Source of the DNA: DAOSXA01 sp964526835
GTDB taxonomy: Bacteria > Zixibacteria > MSB-5A5 > GN15 > FEB-12
Direction of reading: 5' to 3'
Assembly (NCBI GenBank): GCA_964526835.1
Contig: CAZGMK010000002.1
Coordinates: 62,001 to 126,000 of the forward strand
Length of the DNA: 64,000 bases
Notes under the pieces: generated by a model
Seen by the model: only the letters and a program-made list of their open reading frames with translations
What the model was told of the DNA's origin: nothing
The model's database searches: none
Shown here: positions 8,261 through 17,500 of the stretch, piece after piece
How the letters are laid out: each line of letters opens with the position of its first letter
How positions within the stretch are numbered: position 1 is the first letter of the stretch
Program-made: the position numbers and the translations under genes

Positions 8261-10246
8261 TCACATGGATGACTGCGAGGCCTCCGGGGTGACGGCGGCG
8301 GGAGATGTCGATTCGACATGCGCCACCGGAATTTCGAAATAGAACGTCGGGCGACCGTCGTAGCTGTAGCCGATTCGCCCGTTGTGCGCATCGACTATCT
8401 TGCGACATGTCACCAGCCCGTACCCATGCCCCTTGCGCTTTGTCGTGAAGCGCTGCCGGAACAGTGATTCGCGATTGGCTTTCGGCACGCCGGGGCCGGT
8501 GTCACTGACTTCAACAAGTACACGCCTTGAACCGGATTCCTGCTTCGCCCTGGTTCGCACCCGGATCTCCCGAACCTCCGATTCTGACAGAGCGTCACCG
8601 GCGTTGTGAATCAGGTTGACAAGAACCTGCTGAATCTGACCGCAATCGACCTGGACAATCGGCAATTCGGGATCCAGATCGGTGCGGAACTCGATGCCGT
8701 CGAATCGATTCTGGGGCTTGAGGAAGACGAGCAGATTTTGGATGAGTTGATTCAAGTCGGTTTGCTCGAACCGAGTCTCACCGTGATTCACATCCATTAG
8801 CCCATCGGTGAAGCGCGATATCCGCTCGACAGTAGACTTCATCAAGTCGATCTTCTTGTAGATCTTCTCGGTATCCCCACGTTTCATGAACAGAGGCATC
8901 AGTTCGATGTTACCCGAGAGCACCGCCAGGTAGTTGTTGATCTCATGGGCTATGTCCCCGGCCATTTCGCCGCGCGTGGAGTAGCGGTCGACCCGGATCA
9001 TCATCTCCTGGAAATTCGTGGACTCGGAGATATCGAGAAGAATGAACAGGTGGGCCGAGATCTGTCCCTCGCCGTTCCTGATGGGACTGAGAACAAGGTA
9101 GGCGGGGAATTGCTCACCATTGGCCTTTCGACAGATGACCTCCACACCGGTCTGATCCGGTGAATCCGGCGAAGTGTCCATCCGCTCGGATTGTCGGGCG
9201 ACAGAATGGGTGAACAGCTCATCCACCTTTCGGCCGATCGGCGGTTCATCGTCGTAGCCGAAAACCTCGGCCGACTTACGATTGAAAATGACGATCTCAC
9301 CATCCACCGAGGTGGCCACGATACAGCACGGTGAGTTCTCAATGAGAGTGGCCAGGAAGGCTTGCGATTCGAGATTGGACAGGTAAGCGTCCTGAATCAA
9401 CTCGCTGTACTGGCGTTGTCTCTGCTCACCCTGATATAGCGTGCGAGAGATCTTGTTGAAAGACTCGGCGATCCGATCGATCTCCGGCTCACCACTGGGT
9501 TCTATCTGGTAGTAGAGGTCTCGCTCGCTCGTCTTCCTCAGCCCCATCTCGAGATGCTTCAAGGGCTCACGAAAGCGCCGCCGGATCAAGTAGATAGTGA
9601 GCAGGGATACCAGCGCCGAACACAGGAACAGAACCATGAACCCGTACTGGATGTGGGCCTTTGGCGATATCAGCAGGCTGTGGTCACTGGCCGCGACCAG
9701 GACGGCGCGGTCTCCGGATCCGAGCGCAAACGGATAGTAGTAGACCACCCTGCCCGAACTCGAAGTGTGGGGGATCATTGCCCCCTCGGGATGCGACAGC
9801 GCGTATCGAAGGGTCGTCTCATCCATGTCGACGCCATCACACGCCGCTCGATCCAGTCCGTCGGCCCGGTCGAACTCACGCATCCGATATATCGATCTGA
9901 TACTTCCCTGACGATCCTGACCGAATATGCCAATACAGCGGAAGGACGAGGCGCCGGACAGAAGGCGGCCAAGCCTGGCTGACTCCATGTCACGCAGGTC
10001 ACGACGGCCGGGCGTGGCGCCGGCCAGACGGATACTTGCAGCAACAGTCGTCAGCTCTTGCTCGACATCAGCGAAGTCCCACTCAACTACCAAGTCCGGC
10101 TGTGGCGAGAAGATGAGCAAAGCCATGGCAGCAAAGACAAACAGAACCTGAATGACGATTATATGCCCCAGCCGCACTAGCAGGCCCGGCTTGCTCGTAG
10201 AAGAGAATGGTCGCAGTCGCATAAGTGCCCGTATCGATAGTTGCAT
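8261..10246 (-). CDS. Membrane sensor histidine kinase (HAMP, PAS)
   Basis: 661-residue histidine kinase. TM1 (about 24-46) and TM2 (about 200-222) flank a ~150-residue extracytoplasmic sensor. A HAMP-like linker (FREPLKHLEMGLRKTSERD), a PAS domain (about 300-415; NRKSAEVFGYDDE), a DHp helix with His434 in DIAHEINNYLAVLSG, and an ATPase domain (NLIHNAGDAL, DTGPGVP, GHGYGLV) follow. Lead gene of the kinase pair. The ATG at 10246 lies about 65 bases downstream of a terminator-like structured region (10312-10465), which may attenuate its transcription. Its signal is unknown. Confidence 0.9.
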   Translation of the reverse strand: MQLSIRALMRLRPFSSTSKPGLLVRLGHIIVIQVLFVFAAMALLIFSPQPDLVVEWDFADVEQELTTVAASIRLAGATPGRRDLRDMESARLGRLLSGASSFRCIGIFGQDRQGSIRSIYRMREFDRADGLDRAACDGVDMDETTLRYALSHPEGAMIPHTSSSGRVVYYYPFALGSGDRAVLVAASDHSLLISPKAHIQYGFMVLFLCSALVSLLTIYLIRRRFREPLKHLEMGLRKTSERDLYYQIEPSGEPEIDRIAESFNKISRTLYQGEQRQRQYSELIQDAYLSNLESQAFLATLIENSPCCIVATSVDGEIVIFNRKSAEVFGYDDEPPIGRKVDELFTHSVARQSERMDTSPDSPDQTGVEVICRKANGEQFPAYLVLSPIRNGEGQISAHLFILLDISESTNFQEMMIRVDRYSTRGEMAGDIAHEINNYLAVLSGNIELMPLFMKRGDTEKIYKKIDLMKSTVERISRFTDGLMDVNHGETRFEQTDLNQLIQNLLVFLKPQNRFDGIEFRTDLDPELPIVQVDCGQIQQVLVNLIHNAGDALSESEVREIRVRTRAKQESGSRRVLVEVSDTGPGVPKANRESLFRQRFTTKRKGHGYGLVTCRKIVDAHNGRIGYSYDGRPTFYFEIPVAHVESTSPAAVTPEASQSSM

Positions 10247-10311
10247 TCAACCCTCTCAATGTCTATCGGCAGATACGCTGGATTTGTGCAGTCCCGGAGA
10301 TGGTTGCCGGC

Positions 10312-10465
10312 CGCGAAGAAAACGGGAGTGGCGGAGGGGGGACCCGACTCTAACGTCAGGCGACCGTTGACCGGTCACACCACTCCCGAGCTTGCTATTG
10401 TCGAGGCCTTTAGGCCTCTGTATGCGGTACGCAGCAAGTGGTGTGCCCGGCAAGGTCTCCGCCAC
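10312..10465 (-). ncRNA. Structured RNA or attenuator ahead of the kinase operon
   Basis: On the minus strand four segments give three perfect 9-bp pairings: A (10457-10465, GTGGCGGAG) with D (10328-10336, CTCCGCCAC); B (10437-10445, CACACCACT) with C (10376-10384, AGTGGTGTG); and C (10380-10388, CGGGAGTGG) with D (10323-10331, CCACTCCCG). A-D and B-C can coexist; C-D excludes both and is followed at once by TTTTCTTC, as in an intrinsic terminator. Smaller hairpins lie inside (GAGGCC/GGCCTC at 10403-10418, GACCG/CGGTC at 10362-10376). It could be a terminator/antiterminator leader or a stand-alone RNA of 6S-like shape. No known family motif was recognised. Confidence 0.45.
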
Positions 10466-10512
10466 GAGGTCGGACACTAACCACTAACAACCAGTCGTGC
10501 AACTACTTACAT

Positions 10513-10538
10513 GGGGGCAGGAATTGCGATTAGCCCCC
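10513..10538. repeat. Short inverted repeat in the trxB-kinase gap
   Basis: GGGGGC (10513-10518) and GCCCCC (10533-10538) flank 14 bases. Function unknown; nothing else was seen in the gap besides the trxB terminator and the structured region at 10312. Confidence 0.35.
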
Positions 10539-10601
10539 CGAAGCCTTCCACCGACAGGAATTGCAGCTTTGACGCAGAGAAATGCCCAAAGACATCTGGG
10601 G

Positions 10602-10631
10602 AAGCCCCGGCTGACAGAACAACCGGGGCTT
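10602..10631 (-). terminator. Terminator after trxB
   Basis: AAGCCCCGG (10602-10610) and CCGGGGCTT (10623-10631) form a perfect 9-bp stem about 33 bases after the trxB stop on the minus strand. The following bases are only weakly T-rich. Confidence 0.55.
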
Positions 10632-10663
10632 ATACAGTTGATTCGAGACGAGACAATGGGCGG

Positions 10664-11602
10664 CTACTTGTCTTCCAGGTCCTCCATGTACTTCTCAGCG
10701 GCCATGGCCGCGGTCGTGCCGTCGCCGACGGCGTTGGTGATCTGGCGCACCAACTGGTGCCTGACATCACCCACCGCAAAGATACCCTTGATGGAAGTCT
10801 CCATTTTCTCATCGGTGAGGATGTATCCTCCCTGGTCCTTTCGCAACGCCTCACGGACTACATTCGAATTGGGTCGGAAACCCAGAAACGGAAACACCGC
10901 CCCAACCTTCAGCGTCGACTTCTCGCCCGTCTTGACGTTCTTCAGGGTCAGGTCGGACACCTTCTGGCCATCACCATTGATCGACTCGACCACGGTGTCC
11001 CAGATTACTTCAATCTTGTCGTTCTTGAAGGTCCGGCTCTGAATAATCTTAGCGGCCCTCAACTGGTTACGGCGATGAATGATATATACCTTCGAGCCGA
11101 ACTTGGTCAGGAAGATGCCCTCTTCACAGGCTGCATCGCCGCCGCCGACGACCGCTATCGGCTGGCCCTTGAAGAAGGCCCCGTCACAAATGGCGCAGTA
11201 GGAGACTCCCCGCCCGGTGTATTCCTCCTCACCCGGTACGCCGAGCTTGTTAGGGGCGCCGCCGGTTGAGAGGATCACTGTCTTGGCTCGGTAGACGTCC
11301 CCGGATGTACACTCAACCACCCGCACATCACCATCGACGTAGACTTCTTCGACTTCGTCGGTGACGATCTCCAGACCGAACTTCCGGGCGTGATCGGCCA
11401 TCTTCTGCGCCAATTCCGCTCCTGATATCATCTCGAACCCGGGATAGTCCTCGACCTCGGCGGTATTGGCGATCTGGCCGCCGAGCATGAATTTCTCGAT
11501 TACGACTGTCTTGCGCTCGGCGCGCGCGCCATAGAGTCCGGCGGTCAGGCCGCCGGGCCCGCCGCCGACAATCACTATGTCGTAATGCTTCGTCTCTGCC
11601 AT
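10664..11602 (-). CDS. trxB: Thioredoxin reductase
   Basis: NADPH-dependent flavoprotein that keeps thioredoxin reduced in the cytoplasm. It has an N-terminal FAD Rossmann motif (VGGGPGGLTAGLYGAR), the redox-active pair Cys136-Ala-Ile-Cys139 in YCAICDGAFF, an NADPH motif VVGGGDAACEEG and the C-terminal FAD segment GIFAVGDVR. 312 residues, normal length. I place the start at the ATG at 11602 because AGGTGA lies 5 bases upstream and the protein then begins MAETKHYD; the frame stays open to a GTG at 11611. It is the last gene of cobO - reductase - trxB, 5 bases after the preceding stop. Confidence 0.95.
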   Translation of the reverse strand: MAETKHYDIVIVGGGPGGLTAGLYGARAERKTVVIEKFMLGGQIANTAEVEDYPGFEMISGAELAQKMADHARKFGLEIVTDEVEEVYVDGDVRVVECTSGDVYRAKTVILSTGGAPNKLGVPGEEEYTGRGVSYCAICDGAFFKGQPIAVVGGGDAACEEGIFLTKFGSKVYIIHRRNQLRAAKIIQSRTFKNDKIEVIWDTVVESINGDGQKVSDLTLKNVKTGEKSTLKVGAVFPFLGFRPNSNVVREALRKDQGGYILTDEKMETSIKGIFAVGDVRHQLVRQITNAVGDGTTAAMAAEKYMEDLEDK

Positions 11603-11607
11603 CAGTG

Positions 11608-12492
11608 TCACCTCATGTATGTCGCCAGTCCATCCTCGAAACGAACCGGTTCAACGTCGAACAGCTTTTTCATCATGTTGATGTCACCGGTATTGCCCGA
11701 CTCCAGCATCCGCAGTTGATCTCGGGTCAACGGCGGCTTGCGGAACAGATGCTCCGAGAGGGCCGCCCCCAGACGCATCAACGACATCGGGACAGGCACT
11801 GTCGGCCGGCGACGATTCATAGTGTCCATAAGTATACTCACAATCCGACGGTATTCAAGCTTTTCTGGACCGCCGATCTCAACGATGTTCGATCGAGCCG
11901 CGGCCGCATGCACGCTGCGCTCAAGGCATCGGCTCATGTCATCAATAAAGACCGGCTGCATTTCGAAATGTCCCCCGCCGGGCAACGGCACGATCGGAGA
12001 CAGCCGAATCATCCTGGACAATAATGACACAAACCCGTCGCCGGGGCCGTATATTAGCGATGGCCGAAGAATCACATAGTCCAGGCCCGAGTTCGCAATC
12101 GTACGTTCCGCCTGGTACTTAGTTTGGTGGTACTGTGTAGCCGCATAGGCCGCCGTCCCCATAGCCGACTGATATACCAGCAGCCCAACACCGGCCCGGC
12201 GACAGGCCTCCACCACGTGACTCGTGCCGCGAGCCACCGTGTCCACAAACGTCCTTCGGCCGGTCTCGACAATGATGCCAACCAAGTGAAGGACAGCCTC
12301 CGCACCCTCGAATACCTTCGCCATCGAACCTACATCATCGACCGAGCCCTGCCGCCACTCAATCCCGCCGTCGCCGGTTGCCGGTCTGGGCCTGCGGTGG
12401 CTCATCGCCGTGACCTCATGGCCCTGATCACGCAGATGATTAACCAGATGACTGCCGACGAAGCCGGTGGCGCCGGTTACCGCCAGTTTCAC
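11608..12492 (-). CDS. NAD(P)-binding SDR protein, NDUFA9/complex I-associated type
   Basis: Atypical short-chain dehydrogenase of the NDUFA9-like family: N-terminal Rossmann motif TGATGFVGSH (residues 7-16), the ATAVLHLVGII-like strand (EAVLHLVGII), and a YHQTKYQAE segment in place of the classical YxxxK. About 294 residues. Related proteins are complex I accessory subunits in mitochondria and quinone/ubiquinone-linked or uncharacterised reductases in bacteria, so the substrate is open. The GTG at 12492 overlaps the cobO stop (GTGA) with GAAGGGA upstream; a TTG one codon earlier is possible. Confidence 0.82.
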   Translation of the reverse strand: MKLAVTGATGFVGSHLVNHLRDQGHEVTAMSHRRPRPATGDGGIEWRQGSVDDVGSMAKVFEGAEAVLHLVGIIVETGRRTFVDTVARGTSHVVEACRRAGVGLLVYQSAMGTAAYAATQYHQTKYQAERTIANSGLDYVILRPSLIYGPGDGFVSLLSRMIRLSPIVPLPGGGHFEMQPVFIDDMSRCLERSVHAAAARSNIVEIGGPEKLEYRRIVSILMDTMNRRRPTVPVPMSLMRLGAALSEHLFRKPPLTRDQLRMLESGNTGDINMMKKLFDVEPVRFEDGLATYMR

Positions 12493-13049
12493 CAATCGAT
12501 TCCCTTCTGGGCCAGAATGCCCTGCTGATAGGGATGCTTGATCTCGGTCATTTCAGTCACCAGATCAGCCTTTTCCAAAAGCATCTCGGTGGCGGCGCGG
12601 CCGGTAATCACCAGGTGCTGCTTCTCGCCCTTTGCGGCCATGATTCTTCCGAGTTCTTCCTCGGTTACCAGCCCGAGGTCGACGGCTACATTCAGTTCGT
12701 CCAGAATGACCAATGGAAACTCACGTGATTCGATCTTCGCAATCGCCAATTCCACTCCCTGACGCGCCGCCTCTCGATGTTCGGCGAAGTCTTTCTCGTC
12801 ATCCACAATCCCAACGAATCCCTCGCCGACCACGTGCATCTCCAGATTGGGCTGGAGCCGCTTGAGGCCGGTGAGTTCGCCGTACTTCCAACTGCCCTTG
12901 ACAAACTGTATCAGGCAGATTCTCCAGTCGTATCCGATCGCGCGCAGACACATGCCCAGCGCCGCAGTGGTCTTGCCCTTGCCGTTGCCGGTGTACACTA
13001 CCAACAACCCCTTGTCTTCCTGCTGATTCTGCAAATCATCCTGAGGCAT
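12489..13049 (-). CDS. cobO: Cob(I)yrinic acid a,c-diamide adenosyltransferase
   Basis: CobO/BtuR-type enzyme that transfers the adenosyl group of ATP to the cobalt of corrinoids, giving adenosylcobalamin precursors or salvaging B12. 186 residues with the P-loop VVYTGNGKGKTTAALG (Walker A 21-28), FVKGSWKYGE, and the VILDELNVAVDLGL motif typical of the family. AAGGAGA precedes the ATG by 7 bases. First gene of a three-gene operon. A hairpin (AGCCGCC/GGCGGCT, 13072-13092) lies in its leader; no B12-box or cobalamin riboswitch sequence was found. No other cobalamin synthesis gene is in the window, so salvage is plausible. Confidence 0.92.
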   Translation of the reverse strand: MPQDDLQNQQEDKGLLVVYTGNGKGKTTAALGMCLRAIGYDWRICLIQFVKGSWKYGELTGLKRLQPNLEMHVVGEGFVGIVDDEKDFAEHREAARQGVELAIAKIESREFPLVILDELNVAVDLGLVTEEELGRIMAAKGEKQHLVITGRAATEMLLEKADLVTEMTEIKHPYQQGILAQKGIDW

Positions 13050-13071
13050 TGCTGTCTCCTTGTATCCTCAT

Positions 13072-13092
13072 AGCCGCCCACAACAGGCGGCT
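13072..13092 (-). promoter_or_regulatory. Leader hairpin upstream of cobO
   Basis: AGCCGCC (13072-13078), a 7-base loop and GGCGGCT (13086-13092) form a perfect 7-bp stem just upstream of the cobO ribosome site. Confidence 0.35.
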
Positions 13093-13151
13093 CTCGAATT
13101 AACAACGTCCGCTGGTCGTCGAGGTTTCCGGTGCCCTGACGGAGCGACTCA

Positions 13152-13180
13152 ATTATCCTACTTATGCAGCGCCGCCGCAA
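13152..13180 (-). promoter_or_regulatory. Possible promoter for the cobO operon
   Basis: On the minus strand TTGCGG (13175-13180), 17 bases, then GATAAT (13152-13157), about 100 bases upstream of cobO. Confidence 0.35.
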
Positions 13181-13239
13181 CCAAATAGACCGGCCATCTC
13201 GGCGGCTCCAACCCTTGTGAAAAAAGTAACCAGAACTGT

Positions 13240-13268
13240 TTGACTTGAGGGGCCGTTGTGAGTAACTT
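13240..13268 (+). promoter_or_regulatory. Possible promoter for the Rrf2 gene
   Basis: TTGACT (13240-13245), a 17-base spacer and TAACTT (13263-13268) lie about 90 bases before the ATG at 13357. Fe-S Rrf2 regulators often control themselves, but no operator repeat was recognised. Confidence 0.4.
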
Positions 13269-13356
13269 CATTCCTAGAAGTGGTGGTCTTTCGCTTCGGA
13301 CCCCTGGAGTCGAACTCAAAGGCAAGCCGGGAGCGAGCGAACAAGAGAAGGTCATT

Positions 13357-13806
13357 ATGCAGTTTACCAAGGCGGAAGAGTATGGCATTCTTGGGGTCTT
13401 GCACCTGGCCTCACAGGACAACGGCTCGGTAACCCCATTATCCGAAGTGAGCCAGGCCAGGGATATCCCGGAGAAGTTCCTGGCGAAGATATTCCAGTCG
13501 TTGTCGCGCTCGGGTATTGTTCGCTCTCATCGCGGCGTTCGCGGTGGCTTCACGCTGGCAAAGGACCCCGGCCAGATATCGGTTCGACAGGTGCTGGAGT
13601 CTATCCAGGGACCGTATCATCTGATGAAGTGCGTGGCGGACAAGCGGATGTGTGCCAAGAGCGACGGCTGCGCCCTGCGGGATCTGCTGGTTCTTGCCGA
13701 ACAGAAACTCTGCGATGTCTTCGATGGCCACACTCTGGCCGATCTGGCCCAATGGGAAAAGGCAAAGGAGTCGGCCACTCCGTCAGCGGTCGCCGGGGAT
13801 AGCTAA
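13357..13806 (+). CDS. Rrf2-family transcriptional regulator
   Basis: Winged-helix Rrf2-family repressor/activator, 149 residues, of the IscR/RsrR/NsrR group. It begins MQFTKAEEYGILGVLHLA and contains the helix-turn-helix region IPEKFLAKIFQSLSRSGIVRSHRGVRGG split over about 35-60. Three cysteines (92, 99 and 105) have the spacing of family members that bind a [2Fe-2S] or [4Fe-4S] cluster. The ATG at 13357 is chosen because AGAAGG lies 6 bases upstream and it matches the family N-terminus; the frame is open upstream to a GTG at 13258. Divergent from cobO. Its regulon is unknown. Confidence 0.9.
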   Translation: MQFTKAEEYGILGVLHLASQDNGSVTPLSEVSQARDIPEKFLAKIFQSLSRSGIVRSHRGVRGGFTLAKDPGQISVRQVLESIQGPYHLMKCVADKRMCAKSDGCALRDLLVLAEQKLCDVFDGHTLADLAQWEKAKESATPSAVAGDS

Positions 13807-13825
13807 AAAAAGCACCCTCTTACGG

Positions 13826-13854
13826 TTTACAAGCCTTGACCGGGCGCTTATCTT
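13826..13854 (+). promoter_or_regulatory. Sigma-70-like promoter for dcd
   Basis: TTTACA (13826-13831), 17 bases, TATCTT (13849-13854), about 41 bases before the dcd ATG. The TATCTT -10 recurs at other promoters in the window. Confidence 0.5.
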
Positions 13855-13895
13855 CCGCGCTGAATCTAAAGTGAGGACTTGCTTGAGGCGCAATT

Positions 13896-14450
13896 ATGCC
13901 TGTAATGTCAGACCGTTGGATAATCGACATGTGCGAGAAACACCGCATGATCGAACCCTTTTCTCCCCGACAGGTGCGCCAGGGGATCAGCTTCGGCGTA
14001 TCATCTTATGGCTACGACATCAGCCTCTCGAATCAATTCCGTGTTCTTCGATCCGAGGGCATTACGGAGCTGGATCCCAAGAAGGACAACAGTCGCCACC
14101 TGGAGCCGATCACGGCCGAGTCGATCGTCATCCCGACCGGTTCGTTCGTGCTCGCCCGATCTTGCGAGTACTTCCGCATACCGCGTGACATAATAACGAT
14201 CTGCTTCGGCAAGTCGACCTATGCCCGCAACGGCATAGTTGTCAACGTCACCCCGTTCGAGCCCGAATGGGAAGGTTTCGCCACCATATCTATCTCGAAC
14301 ACGGCCGGAGTGCCGGTGAGGATCTACGGTGGTGAAGGCATCGCCCAACTTCTTTTCTTACAGTCGAAAGAAACCTGCCTGACTTCGTATCAGGATAAGA
14401 GCGGCAAGTATCAGCGGCAGAATGAGATTACGATCTCCAAGTCCGACTGA
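13896..14450 (+). CDS. dcd: dCTP deaminase
   Basis: Deaminates dCTP to dUTP, the precursor of dTMP; some homologues also hydrolyse dUTP. 184 residues with SDRWIID near the N-terminus, SSYGYDISL, and the catalytic stretch GKSTYARNGIVVNVTPFEPEWEG that carries the active-site glutamate and substrate-binding Arg. The C-terminal part has GEGIAQLLF and YQDKSGKYQ. GAGG precedes the ATG by about 7 bases, and there is a promoter at 13826. The pyruvate:ferredoxin oxidoreductase gene follows after 58 bases in the same direction but has its own ribosome site. Confidence 0.94.
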   Translation: MPVMSDRWIIDMCEKHRMIEPFSPRQVRQGISFGVSSYGYDISLSNQFRVLRSEGITELDPKKDNSRHLEPITAESIVIPTGSFVLARSCEYFRIPRDIITICFGKSTYARNGIVVNVTPFEPEWEGFATISISNTAGVPVRIYGGEGIAQLLFLQSKETCLTSYQDKSGKYQRQNEITISKSD

Positions 14451-14508
14451 TCTGCCGACACAAGACAGCAAGTGATTGTGAGTGTGAGCAATAAACCAGG
14501 AGCTGATA

Positions 14509-17500
14509 ATGAGTAGCGAAAAAACAGCCACCATGCCGGCCAGGCGCACGGACCCGAAAGAACGCAAGCGGCCGATGGTGCCTATCGACGGTAACACCGC
14601 GGCCGCTCACGTGGCGCACGCCACCAACGAAGTCATCGCCATCTACCCGATCACCCCTTCCTCGAATATGGGCGAGATCGCCGATGAGAAGTCGGCAGCC
14701 GGTGAAAGAAATATCTGGGGAAGCATTCCCGACGTGGTCGAAATGCAGTCCGAAGCCGGCGCCGCCGGCGCCGTCCATGGGGCCCTCACTTCGGGCGCCC
14801 TCACGACCACTTTCACGGCCTCCCAGGGGCTGCTGCTGATGATCCCGAACATGTTCAAGATCGCCGGCGAACTGACTCCCACGGTCTTTCATGTCAGCGC
14901 CCGTGCAGTCGCCACCCACGCCCTCTCCATTTTCGGCGACCACTCCGATGTCATGGCGGCCCGCTCGACCGGCTTCGGCCTGGTCTGCTCCGGATCGGTA
15001 CAGGAAGTCATGGATCTAGCCCTGATATCGCAAGCCGCCTCCCTGGCCAGCCGCGTGCCGCTGGTGCACTTCTTCGACGGCTTCCGAACCTCTCACGAAG
15101 TCGACAAGGTCGAGGAACTGACTTTCGACGACATGCGCGACATGTTGCCACAGGCGCTGATTTCCGGTCAGCGCGCCCGGGCTCTGTCGCCGGACCGCCC
15201 CACCATCAAGGGGACGTCCCAGAATCCCGATGTCTTCTTCGCCTCACGCGAGACGGTTAACCGCTTCTACAACGAGGCCCCGCGCATCATGCAGGAGCAA
15301 ATGGACCGATTCGCCGAGATCGTGGGACGCCAGTATCACCTCTTCGATTATGTCGGCCACCCGGAAGCCGAGCGCGTCGTCGTAATCATGGGTACCGGCG
15401 CCGAAGTCGTTCACGAAACTGTAGAGGTCCTGGCCGAACAGGGCGAGAAGGTCGGCGTCATCAAAGTTCGCCTCTACCGTCCCTTCGCGACCGAATCGTT
15501 CATCAAGGCCCTGCCCAAAACCGTCCGGAAGATCGCTGTCCTTGATCGCACCAAAGAACCCGGCGCCGTCGGCGAACCGATGTACACCGACATCCAATCG
15601 GCTCTCGATGAAGCTTGGGACAAGGACTGGGAGCGCCCCAACCAGCGCCCGATCGTAGTCGGCGGCCGTTATGGCCTCGGTTCGGCGGAGTTCAGCCCGC
15701 CGATGGCCAAGGCTGTCTTCGACAACCTGAGCACCGATAAGCCAAAGAACCATTTCACCGTCGGCATCAAGGACGACGTCACGCACACATCGCTGGAGCC
15801 GGACTATTCGTTCGACACCGAAGGCAAGCTCTTCCGCGGCCTCTTCTACGGCCTCGGAGCTGACGGAACCGTAGGCGCCAACAAGAACTCAATCAAGATA
15901 ATCGGCGAGAACACGGACTATTTCGCCCAGGGTTACTTCGTCTACGACTCCAAGAAGGCCGGCGCCATCACTGTCAGTCACGTGCGCTTCGGCAAGGATG
16001 TCATACGCAAGCCGTACCTGATAACCTCAGCCCAGTTCGTCGCCTGTCACAACTTTTCGTTCCTCGAAAAGTACGATATGCTCAGTGCCCTCACCAAGGG
16101 CGGAACATTCTTGCTTAACTCGCCATACGGTCCGGATAAGGTCTGGGATCAGCTTCCACAGGAAGTGCAGAAGCAGATCATAGACAAGGAGGCCGAGTTC
16201 TATGTGATCGACGCCATTTCACTGGCCAAGGAATTGGGCCTCGGGGCGCGCATCAATATGATCATGCAAACCGCCTTCTTCATGATCAGCGACATCCTGC
16301 CGAAGGATGACGCAATCAGCGCGATCAAGGACGCCATCAAGAAGACCTACGGGGCCAAGGGCGAGAAGGTCGTCAAGATGAACTATGAGGCCGTCGATTC
16401 ATCGATGGCGGCTCTCATGAAGGTCGACTACCCCCGTGAAGTCACCAGCAAGAAGACCATGCCGCCGATCGTACCGCTGAACGCTCCGGAATTCGTTCGT
16501 GACGTAACTGCCGAGATCATCGCCGGTCGCGGGGCGGAACTCCCGGTTTCGGCCCTACCCAACGACGGAACCTGGCCGGTCGGCACGACCCAGTACGAGA
16601 AACGGAACATTGCAGTCGATATTCCGGTCTGGGAACCCGAAGTATGCACCCAGTGCAACGTCTGTTCGCTGGTCTGTCCTCATGCAGCCATCCGGCCGAA
16701 GATCGTCGATAAGGAATGGCTCGATAAGCTTCCGAAATCGATGAGGTACGTCAAGGCTAAAGGCCGCGGCATGGACGATAAGTACTACATCCTGCAGGTC
16801 GCCCCCGAGGACTGCACCGGATGCGAACTCTGCGTCAATGCCTGCCCCGCCTGGGATAAGGACGAGAACAAGGAGAGGACCGGACGCAGGGCTATCAACA
16901 TGTCGCTGCAGGCCCCGCTGCGGCAGCAGGAGGCGGCCAACTGGGACTTCTTCATCAACCAGCTCCCGGAGAACGAACCCGGCCTGGTCAAACTCGAGAC
17001 GGTCAAGGGCTCGCAGTTGGTGCGGCCGCTGTTCGAGTTCTCCGGAGCCTGCGCCGGATGCGGCGAGACACCATATGTCAAGCTGATGACCCAGCTCTTC
17101 GGCGATCGGGCCATCTGCGGTAACGCCACCGGGTGCAGCTCCATCTACGGCGGCAACCTGCCGACGACGCCGTTCTGCGCAAGAGACGATGGACGGGGCC
17201 CCAGCTGGTCGAATTCGCTGTTCGAGGACTGCGCCGAATTCGCCATGGGCATGCGCCTGACCTGCGACCGCCTTCAGACCTACGCACTGGAACTGGTCCA
17301 GGAGCTGGCGCCTGAGATGTTCGACGAGATCGCCAGTGCCCCGCAGAAGACCCAGCAGGACATCGAGGCTCAGCGCGAGCGAGTCGAAAAACTCAAGGCC
17401 AAACTCGAGACTATGAACGGCTCCGAGCGAGTCGCGGCGCTGAAGAACATCGCTGACTTCCTGGTCAAAAAGTCGGTCTGGGGCATCGGTGGTGATGGCT

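Noticed and set aside
10328..10465. SRP 4.5S RNA, tmRNA or RNase P RNA
   Set aside because: None of the conserved core motifs (GGAAG-type SRP loop, tmRNA tRNA-like end, RNase P core) is present on either strand.
13050..13256. Cobalamin riboswitch upstream of cobO
   Set aside because: No B12 box or conserved core sequence was found in the gap; only a small hairpin.
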